Shown piece by piece: positions 20,045 through 29,308 of a stretch of 64,000 nucleotides of DNA. The stretch is taken from assembly GCA_965261105.1 (NCBI GenBank), contig CBDHCM010000006.1, positions 2,790,001 to 2,854,000 on the forward strand. The letters are read 5' to 3'. The translations under genes were made by a program, and so were the position numbers. This stretch comes from Aldehydirespirator sp965261105. GTDB taxonomy: Bacteria; Actinomycetota; Acidimicrobiia; Acidimicrobiales; Aldehydirespiratoraceae. Positions within the stretch are counted from its first letter, which is position 1; every line of letters starts with the position of its first letter. The notes under the pieces are model-generated. The model saw only the letters and a program-made list of their open reading frames with translations, did not search any database and was not told the origin of the DNA.

Positions 20045-21193
20045 TCAGGCGGGCAGGGTCACCAGGGGCGTCTTCGGGTAAAGAGTCAGCGGGCGGCATC
20101 CGGCGTCGGTGACGACCAGCAGGTCCTCCACCCGGACACCTCCGAATCCGGGAAAGTACACGCCAGGCTCGACGGTAAGCACATTTCCGGGCTGGAGCAC
20201 CGCGGACGAGCCCGAGGCCACCCGGGGCAGCTCGTGGACGTCCAATCCGACACCGTGGCCCGTGCCGTGCACGAAGGCGTCGCCCATGCCGGCCTCGTGT
20301 ATGACCGACCGGCAGGCTCTGTCGATCTCCCCCGCCTCGACGCCCGGGCCCACCGCGCCGACGCCGGCCGCCTGGCTGCGGTCGACGACATCGAGCATGG
20401 CCGCGGCCTGACCGCTCGGATCGCCCAGGACGAACGTGCGGGTCATGTCGCTGCGATAGCCGTCCACAACCGCCCCGACGTCGACGATCACGAGATCGCC
20501 GGCCTCTATCCGCCGGTCGGTGGGGGTGGCATGGGGGAGGGCGCCGTTGGGACCCGAAGCAACGATCGTGTCGTAGGCGGGGCCCGACGCGCCAGCCGTG
20601 CGGATGGCGTCGTCGAGAGCCATCTGGAGGTGCGACTCGGTGGCGCCTGGTCGCAGCATCGGCACGACCGACGCCAGGGCCCGGTCCGCGATGCATGCGG
20701 CGGCCTCGATGCGGGCCAGCTCGGCTCGGTCCTTGACTGCACGCAGGCCCTCCACGATCCCAGACAGAGGCACCGTCTCTGCGTCGACCGCAGCGCTCCA
20801 GCGGATCTGCTCGCTCCAGGCGACGCTGTCCTCCAAGCCGAGGCGAGCCGAGTCACCGAGTCTGGCCGCCGCCACTTTGGCCGGGTCGCGGGCGACGACG
20901 ACCTCCACAACGCCCGAACAGCCGGCCGCCGCCAGCTGCGCGGGCGCCTGCTCACAGTAGCGAGCGTCGGTGACGAGCAGCGCCGCGCCGCCGCCCAACA
21001 CCACAACGACGCCGTTGGAGCCGGTGAACCCGGTGAGCCATCGGACATTGGCGGGCTCGACGATCGCGGCGGCATCGAAGCCCGCGGCGGCCAGCCGGTC
21101 CCAGAGCCGCCCGAGACGCCCCTCCACCCGCAGCGGGGCCAGGCTTCGCAGCGCTTCGACGGCGTTGCCTTGCCGGCGCGGCAGCTTGCTCAT
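20045..21193 (-). CDS. pepP: Xaa-Pro aminopeptidase (M24 family)
   Basis: Cytosolic metallopeptidase that removes N-terminal residues preceding proline. The product is 382 residues. The creatinase-like N-terminal domain is followed by the pita-bread domain with the dinuclear metal ligands: VIVDVGAVVDGYRSDMTRT (two Asp), HGTGHGVGLDVHE (His), LTVEPGVYFPG (Glu) and GGVRVEDLL (Glu). The ligand set is complete. The ATG at 21193 overlaps the aroB stop by 4 nt. The aroB-pepP-efp-nusB order is common in high-GC Gram-positives. Confidence 0.92.
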   Translation of the reverse strand: MSKLPRRQGNAVEALRSLAPLRVEGRLGRLWDRLAAAGFDAAAIVEPANVRWLTGFTGSNGVVVVLGGGAALLVTDARYCEQAPAQLAAAGCSGVVEVVVARDPAKVAAARLGDSARLGLEDSVAWSEQIRWSAAVDAETVPLSGIVEGLRAVKDRAELARIEAAACIADRALASVVPMLRPGATESHLQMALDDAIRTAGASGPAYDTIVASGPNGALPHATPTDRRIEAGDLVIVDVGAVVDGYRSDMTRTFVLGDPSGQAAAMLDVVDRSQAAGVGAVGPGVEAGEIDRACRSVIHEAGMGDAFVHGTGHGVGLDVHELPRVASGSSAVLQPGNVLTVEPGVYFPGFGGVRVEDLLVVTDAGCRPLTLYPKTPLVTLPA

Positions 21194-22212
21194 CGAATCG
21201 CGGCCAGCGCGTCTCGCAGCACCGGTTCGGGCACCCCCGCAACCGGCTCCACACCCCGGGCCGAGTCGAGCACGAGGGTCACGCCGTCGATGGCCTTCTT
21301 GTCGCGGCCGAAGAGCGCGAGCAGCTCGTCGTCGTCGAGCATTGCCGGCAACCGAGCCGGCAGGCCGTAGCCGGTCACGACCCGGCGATGCTCAGCCACC
21401 CGGTCCTCGTCGATGCGGCCCATGCGCACGGCCACCTCGGCCGCGTAGACGAGGCCCACGGCCACCGCCTCCCCGTGGCGCAGGTCGTAGCGCCCCGCGG
21501 TCTCGACCGCATGGGCCAGGGTGTGGCCGTAGTTCAGGATGGCCCGGCGGCCGCCCTCGCGCTCGTCCGCGGCCACCACAGCGGCCTTGACCCGCACCGC
21601 CGCCGCGATCCGCTCGCCCAGGTCGAGGGCGTCCAGGTCGTCTCCGGTCAGGAAGTGGTACTTGGCCAGCTCGCCCTGGCCGCTGAGCATCTCCCGCGGC
21701 GGCAGCGTGGCCAGCACGTCGGTGTCGCACAGCACGGCGTGGGGCTGCCAGAAGGCGCCCACAAGGTTCTTCCCCTCCGCCAGGTTGACGCCGGTCTTTC
21801 CCCCGATGGCCGCATCCACCTGGGCCAGCAGCGTCGTGGGCACCGACACGTAGCGGATGCCGCGGTGGTAGACCGCGGCCACGAAGCCCGCGAGGTCGGT
21901 GACCACCCCGCCGCCGACGGCCACGATCACGTCGGATCGCGTGAACCCCGCGGCCGACAGGATCCGGCACAGGCGCTCGACCTCGGCCAGCGACTTGGCC
22001 TCCTCGCCGTCGGGCACCTCCAGCACGCACTGGTCCAGGCCGCTGTCAACAGCCCAGCCGACGTTGGTCTGGGTGATGACGGCCGCCCGGCGAGCACCGG
22101 CCGGCATGGCCGAGCCGAGGCGCGCCCGCGCTCCCGCTCCCACGTGGACGTCGTAGGAGCGGTCGCACAAGTCGACGGTCACGACACGGTCATTCGGGGC
22201 GGACGGAGGCAC
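21190..22212 (-). CDS. aroB: 3-dehydroquinate synthase
   Basis: Converts DAHP to 3-dehydroquinate in the shikimate pathway; NAD- and metal-dependent. The product is 340 residues, GTG start. The NAD-binding segment VPDGEEAKSL is followed by VAVGGGVVTDLAGFVAAVYH, then PTTLLAQVDAAIGGKTGVNL, and metal ligands in GRRAILNYGHTLAHAVE and LRHGEAVAVG. All signatures are intact. aroK and aroC, frequent neighbours, are not adjacent; the upstream gap (22213-22570) holds copies of the dispersed repeat. Confidence 0.95.
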   Translation of the reverse strand: MPPSAPNDRVVTVDLCDRSYDVHVGAGARARLGSAMPAGARRAAVITQTNVGWAVDSGLDQCVLEVPDGEEAKSLAEVERLCRILSAAGFTRSDVIVAVGGGVVTDLAGFVAAVYHRGIRYVSVPTTLLAQVDAAIGGKTGVNLAEGKNLVGAFWQPHAVLCDTDVLATLPPREMLSGQGELAKYHFLTGDDLDALDLGERIAAAVRVKAAVVAADEREGGRRAILNYGHTLAHAVETAGRYDLRHGEAVAVGLVYAAEVAVRMGRIDEDRVAEHRRVVTGYGLPARLPAMLDDDELLALFGRDKKAIDGVTLVLDSARGVEPVAGVPEPVLRDALAAIR

Positions 22213-22353
22213 CCGAGCAGCCTACCGACGCCCCGGTGGACCCTTGGCCCGCGGCCTCAGCGAGATCGCCGACCAGCCTCCCGCGAGATGCCAACCGCGA
22301 TCTGGGGAATCCGGGCGGGTTCATCAAGAACATGCACGGGTGGGTGATGACGT

Positions 22354-22531
22354 CTCGCGGTGCAGCGTCGTGGTTCCCGCTCTTGTTCGCTGCGCTCACG
22401 GGCCGCTCGGCCACGCTCTGCCGAAATATGTAGAGAAACCCGTCATATAGAGCAATCCCCCTACAGATTTGAGGCGAGCTTGACGTAGGGCTACTCACGG
22501 GCCGCTCGGGCCACGGCCTCGCTCAACGCCG
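22354..22531. repeat. Dispersed GC-rich repeat, copy B (two pieces)
   Basis: 22354-22425 matches copy A (TCTTGTTCGCTGCGCTCACG and flanks). 22494-22531 repeats the second half (CTCACGGGCCGCTCGGGCCA, CGGCCTCGCT). An AT-richer patch with no gene lies between. The whole 22213-22570 gap has no supportable coding region. Confidence 0.82.
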
Positions 22532-22570
22532 CGCTGATTCGGAGGTGAATCGCGGCCGAGCCGCCCGGCC

Positions 22571-23299
22571 TCAACCGAGCAGAGCCTCCGGGAACAGCAC
22601 CGCGATCATCGTGCCTGCGGCCAGGGCAGGGCCGAACGGGAAGGCCGTGTGGAGCAGCCCCAGCAGCGGCGGGGAGGCCGGCCCGCGTCCGGAATCTGGC
22701 CGGGGTTCCAGGCCCCTCCGGCGCAGCAGGGCCAACACCAGGCCCATGGCCAAGCCGATCACACAGCTCAGCAGCAGGGCCCCGGCGGCGAGGCCCACCG
22801 CCGCCCACCAGCCCTGACCGACGGTGGCCGCCGTCCAGCCGATGTGCAGGCCGAGCAGCGGACCGAGCTTCACGTCGCCGAAGCCGAGGCCGCTGGGTCG
22901 CAGCTCGTGGGCGACCCACATCACCGCGCCGTAGCCGAGCGCGGCGGCCGCAGCCGAAGCGATGGCACCCGGCCGCCCCGCGGCGATCGACGCGGCCCCG
23001 ATCGCGGCCAGACTGGCGATCGACGCCGGGAAGGTGATGACGTCGGGCAGCCGGCCGGAGCGCCAGTCGACGACCGACAGCGTCACCAGCGACACCGCGG
23101 CCACCAGCGGCGGGATCGTGTCCCAGCCCACGCCGAAGCGGGCCACCACCGCCGCCAGCAAGAACGCCATCGACAACTCAAGCAATCCGGCCCGGCGGCG
23201 AGCACCCCGGGGCGGGGCGAAGCGATCCGCCACCACAGCAGCCAGCCGCCCCGCAGCCACACCACCGAGGAGGGCCGAGACGAGTGCGACCGCGTTCAC
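22571..23299 (-). CDS. Prepilin peptidase-like aspartyl protease (A24 family)
   Basis: Membrane protease of the type IV prepilin peptidase family, which cleaves class III leader peptides. The product is 243 residues, rich in hydrophobic helices (about seven). The two catalytic aspartates appear in VVDWRSGRLPD and GFGDVKLGPLLG. The N-terminal cysteine-containing methylase domain of PilD is absent, as in many actinobacterial A24 enzymes. No pilin genes are seen nearby, so the substrate is not known. It lies between aroB and aroE, a typical location in actinobacteria. Confidence 0.85.
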   Translation of the reverse strand: MNAVALVSALLGGVAAGRLAAVVADRFAPPRGARRRAGLLELSMAFLLAAVVARFGVGWDTIPPLVAAVSLVTLSVVDWRSGRLPDVITFPASIASLAAIGAASIAAGRPGAIASAAAAALGYGAVMWVAHELRPSGLGFGDVKLGPLLGLHIGWTAATVGQGWWAAVGLAAGALLLSCVIGLAMGLVLALLRRRGLEPRPDSGRGPASPPLLGLLHTAFPFGPALAAGTMIAVLFPEALLG

Positions 23300-23430
23300 C
23301 CTCCGACGATAGGGACCGGGTGCGCGGCCTTGCCTCCGTCTTCACCAGCTGCGGCCGGCAGGGACCCGGCCCGCCGCGACTTCCACCGCGCTCGCGGGCT
23401 GCAGCCGGCAGGGACCCGGCGGCGCCGCCC

Positions 23431-24264
23431 TCAGGTGTCGCGGAGCGCGGCCTGGCGCATTACCGCCACCGGCGCCTCCGCGCCGGTCCACAGCTCGAAG
23501 GCTGCCGCGGCCTGGTATGCCAGCATCGACAGGCCGTTGTGAGCCTCCACGCCCCGCTGGCGCAAGGCGACCAGCCAGGCAGTCTCGATTGGCTCGTACA
23601 CCAGATCCACAGCGACTTGGCCGGGTCGCAGCAACCTCGGGTCGCAGGGCATCGAGAGGTCGGCGCCCATGCCGACCGAGGTTGCGTTCACCACAACATC
23701 CGCGGCGGCGATGTCGTCCATCGCGCCAACGCGGCCTGGCCGCCCCGCCCGGCTCGCGACATTGGCGATTGACGCCGCGGCTTCAGCCTTGGCCTGGGTG
23801 CGGTTGATCACGGCCACATCGGCCGCGCCCGCCGCGGCCAGCCCCCACGCCACCGCCCGAGCTGCACCGCCACCTCCCATCAACGCCACCCGAAGGCCCT
23901 CCGCCGAGACGCCCGCGTCGGCGCGCAGTCCGGCGACGAAGCCCCCCGCGTCGGTGTTGGCCGCATGCACGCGACCGTCGCCCAGCGGCACCATGCAGTT
24001 CGCCGCCCCCAGGATCTCGACCTCCTCGTCGACGGAGTCCGCGGCTGCGGCGACCTCCGCCTTCAAGGGCATGGTCACCGACATCCCGGCCAGGCCCAGA
24101 ACCCTTATCGCGTCCAGGGCTTCGGCGCCCTTGCCGGCGGGAACCTCGAAGGCGGTGAACACCCAGTCGATGCCGGCCGCCGCGAACGCGGCGTTGTGGA
24201 TGGCCGGCGAGCGGGAGTGACGCACCGGGTCGCCGATCACCGCCGCCACCCGCCGACCTGACAT
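23431..24264 (-). CDS. aroE: Shikimate dehydrogenase
   Basis: Reduces 3-dehydroshikimate to shikimate with NADPH. The product is 277 residues. The N-terminal substrate domain has VIGDPVRHSRSPAIHN; the catalytic Lys sits in SVTMPLKAEV (about 65); GAANCMVPLGDG and NTDAGGF follow. The Rossmann segment is MGGGGAARAVAWGLAAAGA with the NRTQAKAE specificity loop, which favours NADP. The end GLSMLAYQAAAAFELWTG is conserved. Downstream of mltG, separated by dispersed repeat C. Confidence 0.94.
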   Translation of the reverse strand: MSGRRVAAVIGDPVRHSRSPAIHNAAFAAAGIDWVFTAFEVPAGKGAEALDAIRVLGLAGMSVTMPLKAEVAAAADSVDEEVEILGAANCMVPLGDGRVHAANTDAGGFVAGLRADAGVSAEGLRVALMGGGGAARAVAWGLAAAGAADVAVINRTQAKAEAAASIANVASRAGRPGRVGAMDDIAAADVVVNATSVGMGADLSMPCDPRLLRPGQVAVDLVYEPIETAWLVALRQRGVEAHNGLSMLAYQAAAAFELWTGAEAPVAVMRQAALRDT

Positions 24265-24290
24265 CAGAAGCCCCGCGGATAGGTGTCAAC

Positions 24291-24411
24291 GCCTCGCAGT
24301 GCGGCGTTGTGTTTCCCGCTCTTGTTCGCTGCGCTCACGGGCCGCTCGGGCCACGGCCTCGCTCGGCGCCTCGCGAATGTCCTCATGAATCGCTCCCTAT
24401 CCGCTCGGCCT
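24291..24411. repeat. Dispersed GC-rich repeat, copy C
   Basis: Fills the mltG-aroE gap. It shares TCCCGCTCTTGTTCGCTGCG and the following CACGGGCCGCTCGGGCCACG with copies A, B, D and E, and ends with TATCCGCTCGGCCTCT, a tail also seen at copy E and near 54118. Confidence 0.85.
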
Positions 24412-25980
24412 CTAGCAGTACTCGAGCTCGCGGCAGACCTGCACGTAATCCAGGTGCTCCTCGTAGGTCACCGAGAAGTGGTGGGCGCCGCGGACTCCGT
24501 CCTCGTCGGTGAGGACATAGAAGAGCCAATCCCCGTCGGTTGGCTGAAGCGCGGCGAGCAGCGACGCCTCGCCCGGAGCCGATATCGGGGTGGGCGGCAG
24601 ACCGGTCACCACCCGGGTGTTCCAAGGGGACTCCCGCGCGATGTCGGCGGATGTCAGGTCGGCGCACGACTTGGCGGCCGCGTAGCACGCGGTGGCGTCG
24701 ATGTCGAGGCGCATGCCCTCGGCCAGCCGGTTGTAGATCACCCGGGCGATCTTGGCCCGGTCGTTCTGCACCAGGGCCTCCTCCTCGATGAGGCTGGCCA
24801 CGATGACGACCTGATAGGGGTTGAGGCCCAGATCGACGATGTCGGGGTGGGTTCCGGGATCCTCCAGCAGGCGAGCGAAGCGGCGGTCGAACTCATCTGA
24901 CATCCTCAGCAGGAAGCCGTGCTCGTCGGAGAGGTCGTCGGCGTTGAGGTAGTAGGTGGCCGGGAACAGCACGCCCTCGAGACTCCGGGCCCCAGCGTCG
25001 TCGGGGAGATACGACGCCTCGCCCACCAGCGAGACGTAGGCCACCTCCAGATCGTCTCGCTCGAAGACGGGATTCTCCTCCACCAGGCGGGGAGCCATCT
25101 CGCTCCAGCGCAAGCCCTCGGGGATGCGGACCAGCTCGAAGACTTCGGGCAGGGGGCCCGCCTCGAACACTGTGCGCACCGACGCGAAGTCCATGTTCTC
25201 GTACAGGATGTAGTCGCCGGCGTCGACGGCGACCACCGAGTCGCACCCGAGGAACCCAGTGATCGTCAACTCGCCGTCGCAGCGCAGCCAGTAGCGGAAG
25301 ACCGTGGCGTTCGAGATGACGTCCACGCCCTGCAGCTCGCCGGCGATCTCGTTCACGGACGCCCCCTGGGGAATGGTCAACTCGATGGCGTCGCCGGGCA
25401 GGCCCTCGGGCGTGATCTGGGCGTCCACCCAGACGTAGATGCGGCCCCGCATCCACAGGGCGGCCAGCGCGACGACCACACCCAGCACGACCAGGCGGAT
25501 AAACCCTCCCCAGAACGGGCGGTAGCGGACCCAGTTGCGGTCGTCGGCGTCGTACACCGGATCGACGAGCGGGTCGTCCCCGAGCTCCTCCTCGACCACG
25601 ACCATCGCGCCGGAGTCCACCGTCGACCAGCCGCGCCGGACCGCAACGGCACGCTGCTCGTCTCGGTGGGCCGCCCTGCGCGCCGCCCGCCGGTAGGAGC
25701 GCTCGGAACGGGCCTTGGCGGGTTTTGCCTTGCGTGGCGCGCGCCGCGACGAAGCGACCGGCCTGCCAGGACCCGCAGCACCCCCAGGCGCAACAGGAGG
25801 CCTGCCAGAACCCGCAGCATCCCTGGGCGCAGCCGGCTCGGTGCGGACCCGGGCATCGGCCGCCGGCTTCCCCGGGGCACGCGCCGGCGCGGCCGGCGGG
25901 CGGGCATCGCCGTCGGGACGCCCCGTGATGAAGTTCGACAGCCTCGACTGGCGGCGACGGGGCCCGCTGCGGTCAGCCAC
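24412..25980 (-). CDS. mltG: Endolytic murein transglycosylase MltG (YceG)
   Basis: Cleaves nascent peptidoglycan strands. The product is 522 residues from GTG 25980, which overlaps the ruvX stop. A long Pro/Ala/Arg-rich cytoplasmic N-terminus (about 1-155) precedes one membrane helix (about 161-178) and the extracellular YceG domain. The key region is YQVVIVASLIEEEALVQ, with the catalytic Glu in the LIEEEA segment, and RLDIDATACYA and GLPPTPISAPG near the end. The cytoplasmic tail is unusually long, as in other actinobacteria. Confidence 0.93.
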   Translation of the reverse strand: MADRSGPRRRQSRLSNFITGRPDGDARPPAAPARAPGKPAADARVRTEPAAPRDAAGSGRPPVAPGGAAGPGRPVASSRRAPRKAKPAKARSERSYRRAARRAAHRDEQRAVAVRRGWSTVDSGAMVVVEEELGDDPLVDPVYDADDRNWVRYRPFWGGFIRLVVLGVVVALAALWMRGRIYVWVDAQITPEGLPGDAIELTIPQGASVNEIAGELQGVDVISNATVFRYWLRCDGELTITGFLGCDSVVAVDAGDYILYENMDFASVRTVFEAGPLPEVFELVRIPEGLRWSEMAPRLVEENPVFERDDLEVAYVSLVGEASYLPDDAGARSLEGVLFPATYYLNADDLSDEHGFLLRMSDEFDRRFARLLEDPGTHPDIVDLGLNPYQVVIVASLIEEEALVQNDRAKIARVIYNRLAEGMRLDIDATACYAAAKSCADLTSADIARESPWNTRVVTGLPPTPISAPGEASLLAALQPTDGDWLFYVLTDEDGVRGAHHFSVTYEEHLDYVQVCRELEYC

Positions 25981-26395
25981 GGGGCATGCCCGCATCGAGC
26001 CAGGACTGGAGCACCACTGCAGCCGCCACCTGGTCGACAACGCCGCGCCTTCGTGGCCCCTTCATCTGCTGCTCCCTGAGGCTCCGCTCTGCGATGACCG
26101 TAGTCAGCCGCTCATCGTAGGAAACGACGGGAACGCTCAGGAGCCGCTCGAGACGGCTGATCTCAGCGCGGGCCGACACGGCGGCCGGACCTTCGGTGCC
26201 ATCGAGTGAGAACGGCATTCCGACCACCACGATCTCGGCCCGCCACTCGCTCACCTGATCGGCGATGGCCTGCAAATCGCGTTCAGGATCCCCGCTGCAG
26301 ACGAGCGTCTCGACCGGAGTCGCCACCGTCCCCGCCGAGTCACACACCGCCACACCGATCCGGCGCTCTCCCAGATCGAGCCCCAGGGCTCGCAC
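25973..26395 (-). CDS. ruvX: Putative pre-16S rRNA nuclease YqgF/RuvX
   Basis: RNase H-fold protein implicated in 16S rRNA 5' processing. The product is 140 residues from GTG 26395: VRALGLDLGERRIGVAV carries the first acidic residue, then VVGMPFSLDG, VVSYDERLTTVIAE and DQVAAAVVLQSWLD, so the acidic set is complete. The GTG lies 1 nt from the alaS stop; a longer frame exists upstream but would overlap alaS. Order alaS-ruvX-mltG-aroE is the conserved arrangement. Confidence 0.92.
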   Translation of the reverse strand: MRALGLDLGERRIGVAVCDSAGTVATPVETLVCSGDPERDLQAIADQVSEWRAEIVVVGMPFSLDGTEGPAAVSARAEISRLERLLSVPVVSYDERLTTVIAERSLREQQMKGPRRRGVVDQVAAAVVLQSWLDAGMPRG

Positions 26396-26396
26396 G

Positions 26397-28973
26397 TCAG
26401 ATGATTCCGGCCGTGGCGCGTGCCAAGTCGAGAGCCTCGTCAAGACGGTCGGCGTCCCTACCGCCGGCCACGCACAGATCGGCCGCGGACCTCCCCCCGC
26501 CGCCGATGGTCTTCTTGGCCTCGGTGATCAGATCGCCGGCGTGGAATCCACCGCCGGTAGTCGCGGCTGCGGCCAGGGCCGCTCCCCCCGAGTCGAGCGC
26601 GGTGCCGAGGACGACAGCCTTCACGCCGTCTATATCCCTGATCGACACAGCGAGGTCGCGCAGGCCGTCGCGGCCCACGTCATCGACTCGGGCGACCACC
26701 ACTCCGTCCACGGCCGCGGCGGCGAGCTCCGGCGCTCGTCCGAGCGCCACCCGGCGCCTCAGCTCGGCCACCTCGGCCCGCACTGCCTTGGTCTCGCTCT
26801 GGCGCTTGGCCACGCCGTCGGCCAGCTCGGCCGAGGGCACCCCCAGCGACCGGGCCACATCGTCTATGAGCGACTGCTGGCTGCGCAAGAGGTTGAGGGT
26901 GTCGTGGCCGGTGATGGCCTCCAGCCGGCGAATGTTGGCACCGATCGATGCCTCGGAAGTGACGTGGAAGGCGCCGATGTCGCCCAGGGCCCGCACATGG
27001 GTGCCGCCGCACAGCTCAACCGAGTGGCGGCCGGCCTCAAGCACCCGCACGACGTCGCCGTATTTGTCGCCGAAGAATGCGATAGCGCCCAGTTGCTGCG
27101 CCCGGTCGAACGTGGTTTCGAAATGGCGGCACGACGCGTTGTCGAGCACCTCGGAGTTCACTAGGTCCTCCACTCCGGTGATCTGCTCGCGCGTGAGGGC
27201 CTCGTAGTGGCTGAAGTCGAAGCGGAGCCGGTCGGGGCCGACCCACGATCCCTGCTGCTTGACATGCTCGCCGAGGATCTCCCGCAATGCCCAGTGCAGG
27301 ATGTGCGTGGCTGTGTGGTTGCGACGGATGCCGGTACGGCGCTCGGCGTCCACCGAGGCGGTCACCTCGTCGCCGACCCGCAGCTCGCCCTCGATGGGCT
27401 CGACGATGTGGACATGCAGGTCATCAACGCCGTAGACGGTGTCGATCACCCGAGCTCTGGCCCCGGTCGCTTCGCATGAGATCTCGCCGGTGTCTCCGAT
27501 CTGCCCGCCGCTCTCGGCGTAGAACGGCGTGCGATCCAGCACGATCCGGCCGTCCGCGGCGTACAGCACCCCGCCCCCAGACATCAGCTCGGCCCGGCCG
27601 GTGAACTCGGTGGGCCCGGTGGCCGACAGCAGCGCCACGAAGTGCGTCACGTCGTCGGCGGCGGCCACCGAGCGGGCGCTGCGGGCCCGCTCCTGCTGCT
27701 TGGACATCGCGGCCGCGAAGCCCTCGGTGTCTACTTCCACGCCTCGCTCCGCCGCGATCTCGACCGTCACCTCTAGAGGGAAGCCGTAAGTGTCGTGAAG
27801 CAGGAAGGCCACGTCGCCGTCGATCGGCCGGCCGGGGCCGAGGCCGGCCATCCGCCCGTCGAGGATGGCCTGCCCGGTGCGCAGCGTCTGGCGGAAGCGC
27901 TGCTCCTCGCGGTCGATCACGTCGCGCACGTAGCCGTGGTTGCGGGCCAGATCCGGATGGGCCTCGGCCATCACCTCCACCACGGCGTCGACCATGCCCC
28001 CCATGACGGGCGCCTCCACTCCCAGCAGGTAGGCATGGCGCACAGCCCGGCGGATGATTCGCCGCAGCACGTAGCCGCGGTCCTCGTTGGATGGGAACAC
28101 CCCGTCGCTGACCAGCAGCGAAGTGGAGCGGGCGTGATCGGCCAGGATGCGCAGCGACACGTCGCGGGCCTCGGAGTCGCCCAATTTCGCGCCGGTCAGG
28201 CGCTGGGCCGCGTCGAGCAGGGCGACGAACTCGTCGGTCTGGAACACCGAGTCCACTCCCTGCAGCACGGCCACGGTGCGCTCGAGGCCCAGGCCGGTGT
28301 CGATCGAGGGTTTGGGCAGCGGGACCTCGGTGCCTTCGGGAGTGCTCTCGAACTGCATGAACACCAGGTTCCATACCTCGACAAAGCGCTCCTCGCCGCC
28401 GTGGGCGGGGCCGCCGCCGGGTCCGTAGGCAGGTCCCTTGTCCCAGAAGATCTCCGAGCACGGCCCGCAGGGGCCCACGTCGGCCATCCGCCAGTAGTTG
28501 TCCTCGCCCAGGCGCTGGATCCGCTCGGCGGGCACACCCACCTCGTCGCGCCAGACGGCCTCGGCCTCGTCGTCGCTGAGATGCACCGTCACCCACAGCC
28601 GCTCGGGGTCGAGTCCGAGCACCCCGGTGACGAGCTCCCAGGCCCAGGCGCAGGCGTCGGACTTGAAGTAGTCGCCGAAGCTGAAGTTTCCGAGCATCTC
28701 GAAGAATGTGAGGTGCCTGGAGGTGCGACCGATCTCGTCGAGGTCATTGTGCTTGCCGCCGGCCCGCACGCACTTCTGGACGGTGACGGCCCGCGAGAAC
28801 GGGGCCTGCTGCTCACCGGTGAAGTACGCCTTGAACGGCACCATGCCGGCCACGGTGAACAGCAGGGTGGGATCGTGGGGAATCAGGCTGGCGGAGGGAT
28901 GGTGGGTGTGGCCCCGCTCGACGAAGAAATCCACGAAGGCTTTGCGGACCTCGGCCGCGGTCATCGCCTTCAC
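26397..28973 (-). CDS. alaS: Alanine-tRNA ligase
   Basis: Charges tRNA-Ala and edits mischarged Ser/Gly. The product is 858 residues. Class II catalytic core: RKAFVDFFVERGHTHHPSAS, FTVAGMVPFKAYF, FFEMLGNFSFGDYFK, and DTGLGLERTVAVLQG (motif 3). The editing domain has HTATHILHWAL and the zinc-type SVELCGGTHVRALG, so editing is probably active. A C-terminal DHHA1 region with GGGGRSAADLCVAGG follows. ATG 28973 or the in-frame ATG 9 nt later could initiate. Confidence 0.97.
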   Translation of the reverse strand: MKAMTAAEVRKAFVDFFVERGHTHHPSASLIPHDPTLLFTVAGMVPFKAYFTGEQQAPFSRAVTVQKCVRAGGKHNDLDEIGRTSRHLTFFEMLGNFSFGDYFKSDACAWAWELVTGVLGLDPERLWVTVHLSDDEAEAVWRDEVGVPAERIQRLGEDNYWRMADVGPCGPCSEIFWDKGPAYGPGGGPAHGGEERFVEVWNLVFMQFESTPEGTEVPLPKPSIDTGLGLERTVAVLQGVDSVFQTDEFVALLDAAQRLTGAKLGDSEARDVSLRILADHARSTSLLVSDGVFPSNEDRGYVLRRIIRRAVRHAYLLGVEAPVMGGMVDAVVEVMAEAHPDLARNHGYVRDVIDREEQRFRQTLRTGQAILDGRMAGLGPGRPIDGDVAFLLHDTYGFPLEVTVEIAAERGVEVDTEGFAAAMSKQQERARSARSVAAADDVTHFVALLSATGPTEFTGRAELMSGGGVLYAADGRIVLDRTPFYAESGGQIGDTGEISCEATGARARVIDTVYGVDDLHVHIVEPIEGELRVGDEVTASVDAERRTGIRRNHTATHILHWALREILGEHVKQQGSWVGPDRLRFDFSHYEALTREQITGVEDLVNSEVLDNASCRHFETTFDRAQQLGAIAFFGDKYGDVVRVLEAGRHSVELCGGTHVRALGDIGAFHVTSEASIGANIRRLEAITGHDTLNLLRSQQSLIDDVARSLGVPSAELADGVAKRQSETKAVRAEVAELRRRVALGRAPELAAAAVDGVVVARVDDVGRDGLRDLAVSIRDIDGVKAVVLGTALDSGGAALAAAATTGGGFHAGDLITEAKKTIGGGGRSAADLCVAGGRDADRLDEALDLARATAGII

Positions 28974-29308
28974 GGGCGGCCCGCCCCGGTCGGGCTGTCG
29001 GCGGCACCCGGCGGCTGATCGTCGTCACGGCTCAGCTCGGACTCGGTGTCGCGCATGGCCTCACGCCCCTCGACCACGGCTTGACGAACGTCGTCGGCGA
29101 TGCGCCGGGCCTCGCGCCCGAGGTTCCTGGCGCTGTCGGCCGCGGTCTCCCTGGCCCGGTGCGCCGCTTGTTTGGACCGGTCCGCCACCGCGTCACGGAC
29201 GTTGGCGGGTGCGTACCGCTCAGCGGTCTGCCGGGCCTTGCTGCGCACCCATGCGGCCGTCCCGAGGCCGGCCGCGTAGCCCGCGCCGAGCCACCAAAGC
29301 CGTTTCAC
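28970..29308 (-). CDS. Small membrane-anchored helical protein, conserved hypothetical
   Basis: Product of 112 residues from GTG 29308, which overlaps the upstream gene's stop (GTGA). An N-terminal hydrophobic segment (LWWLGAGYAAGLGTAAWV) is followed by a long charged amphipathic helix rich in Ala, Arg and Glu (KARQTAERYAPANVRDAV and on). It recalls small YtxH-like or apolipoprotein-like surface helices. No function is assigned. Its stop overlaps the alaS ATG, so the two are coupled. Confidence 0.7.
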   Translation of the reverse strand: MKRLWWLGAGYAAGLGTAAWVRSKARQTAERYAPANVRDAVADRSKQAAHRARETAADSARNLGREARRIADDVRQAVVEGREAMRDTESELSRDDDQPPGAADSPTGAGRP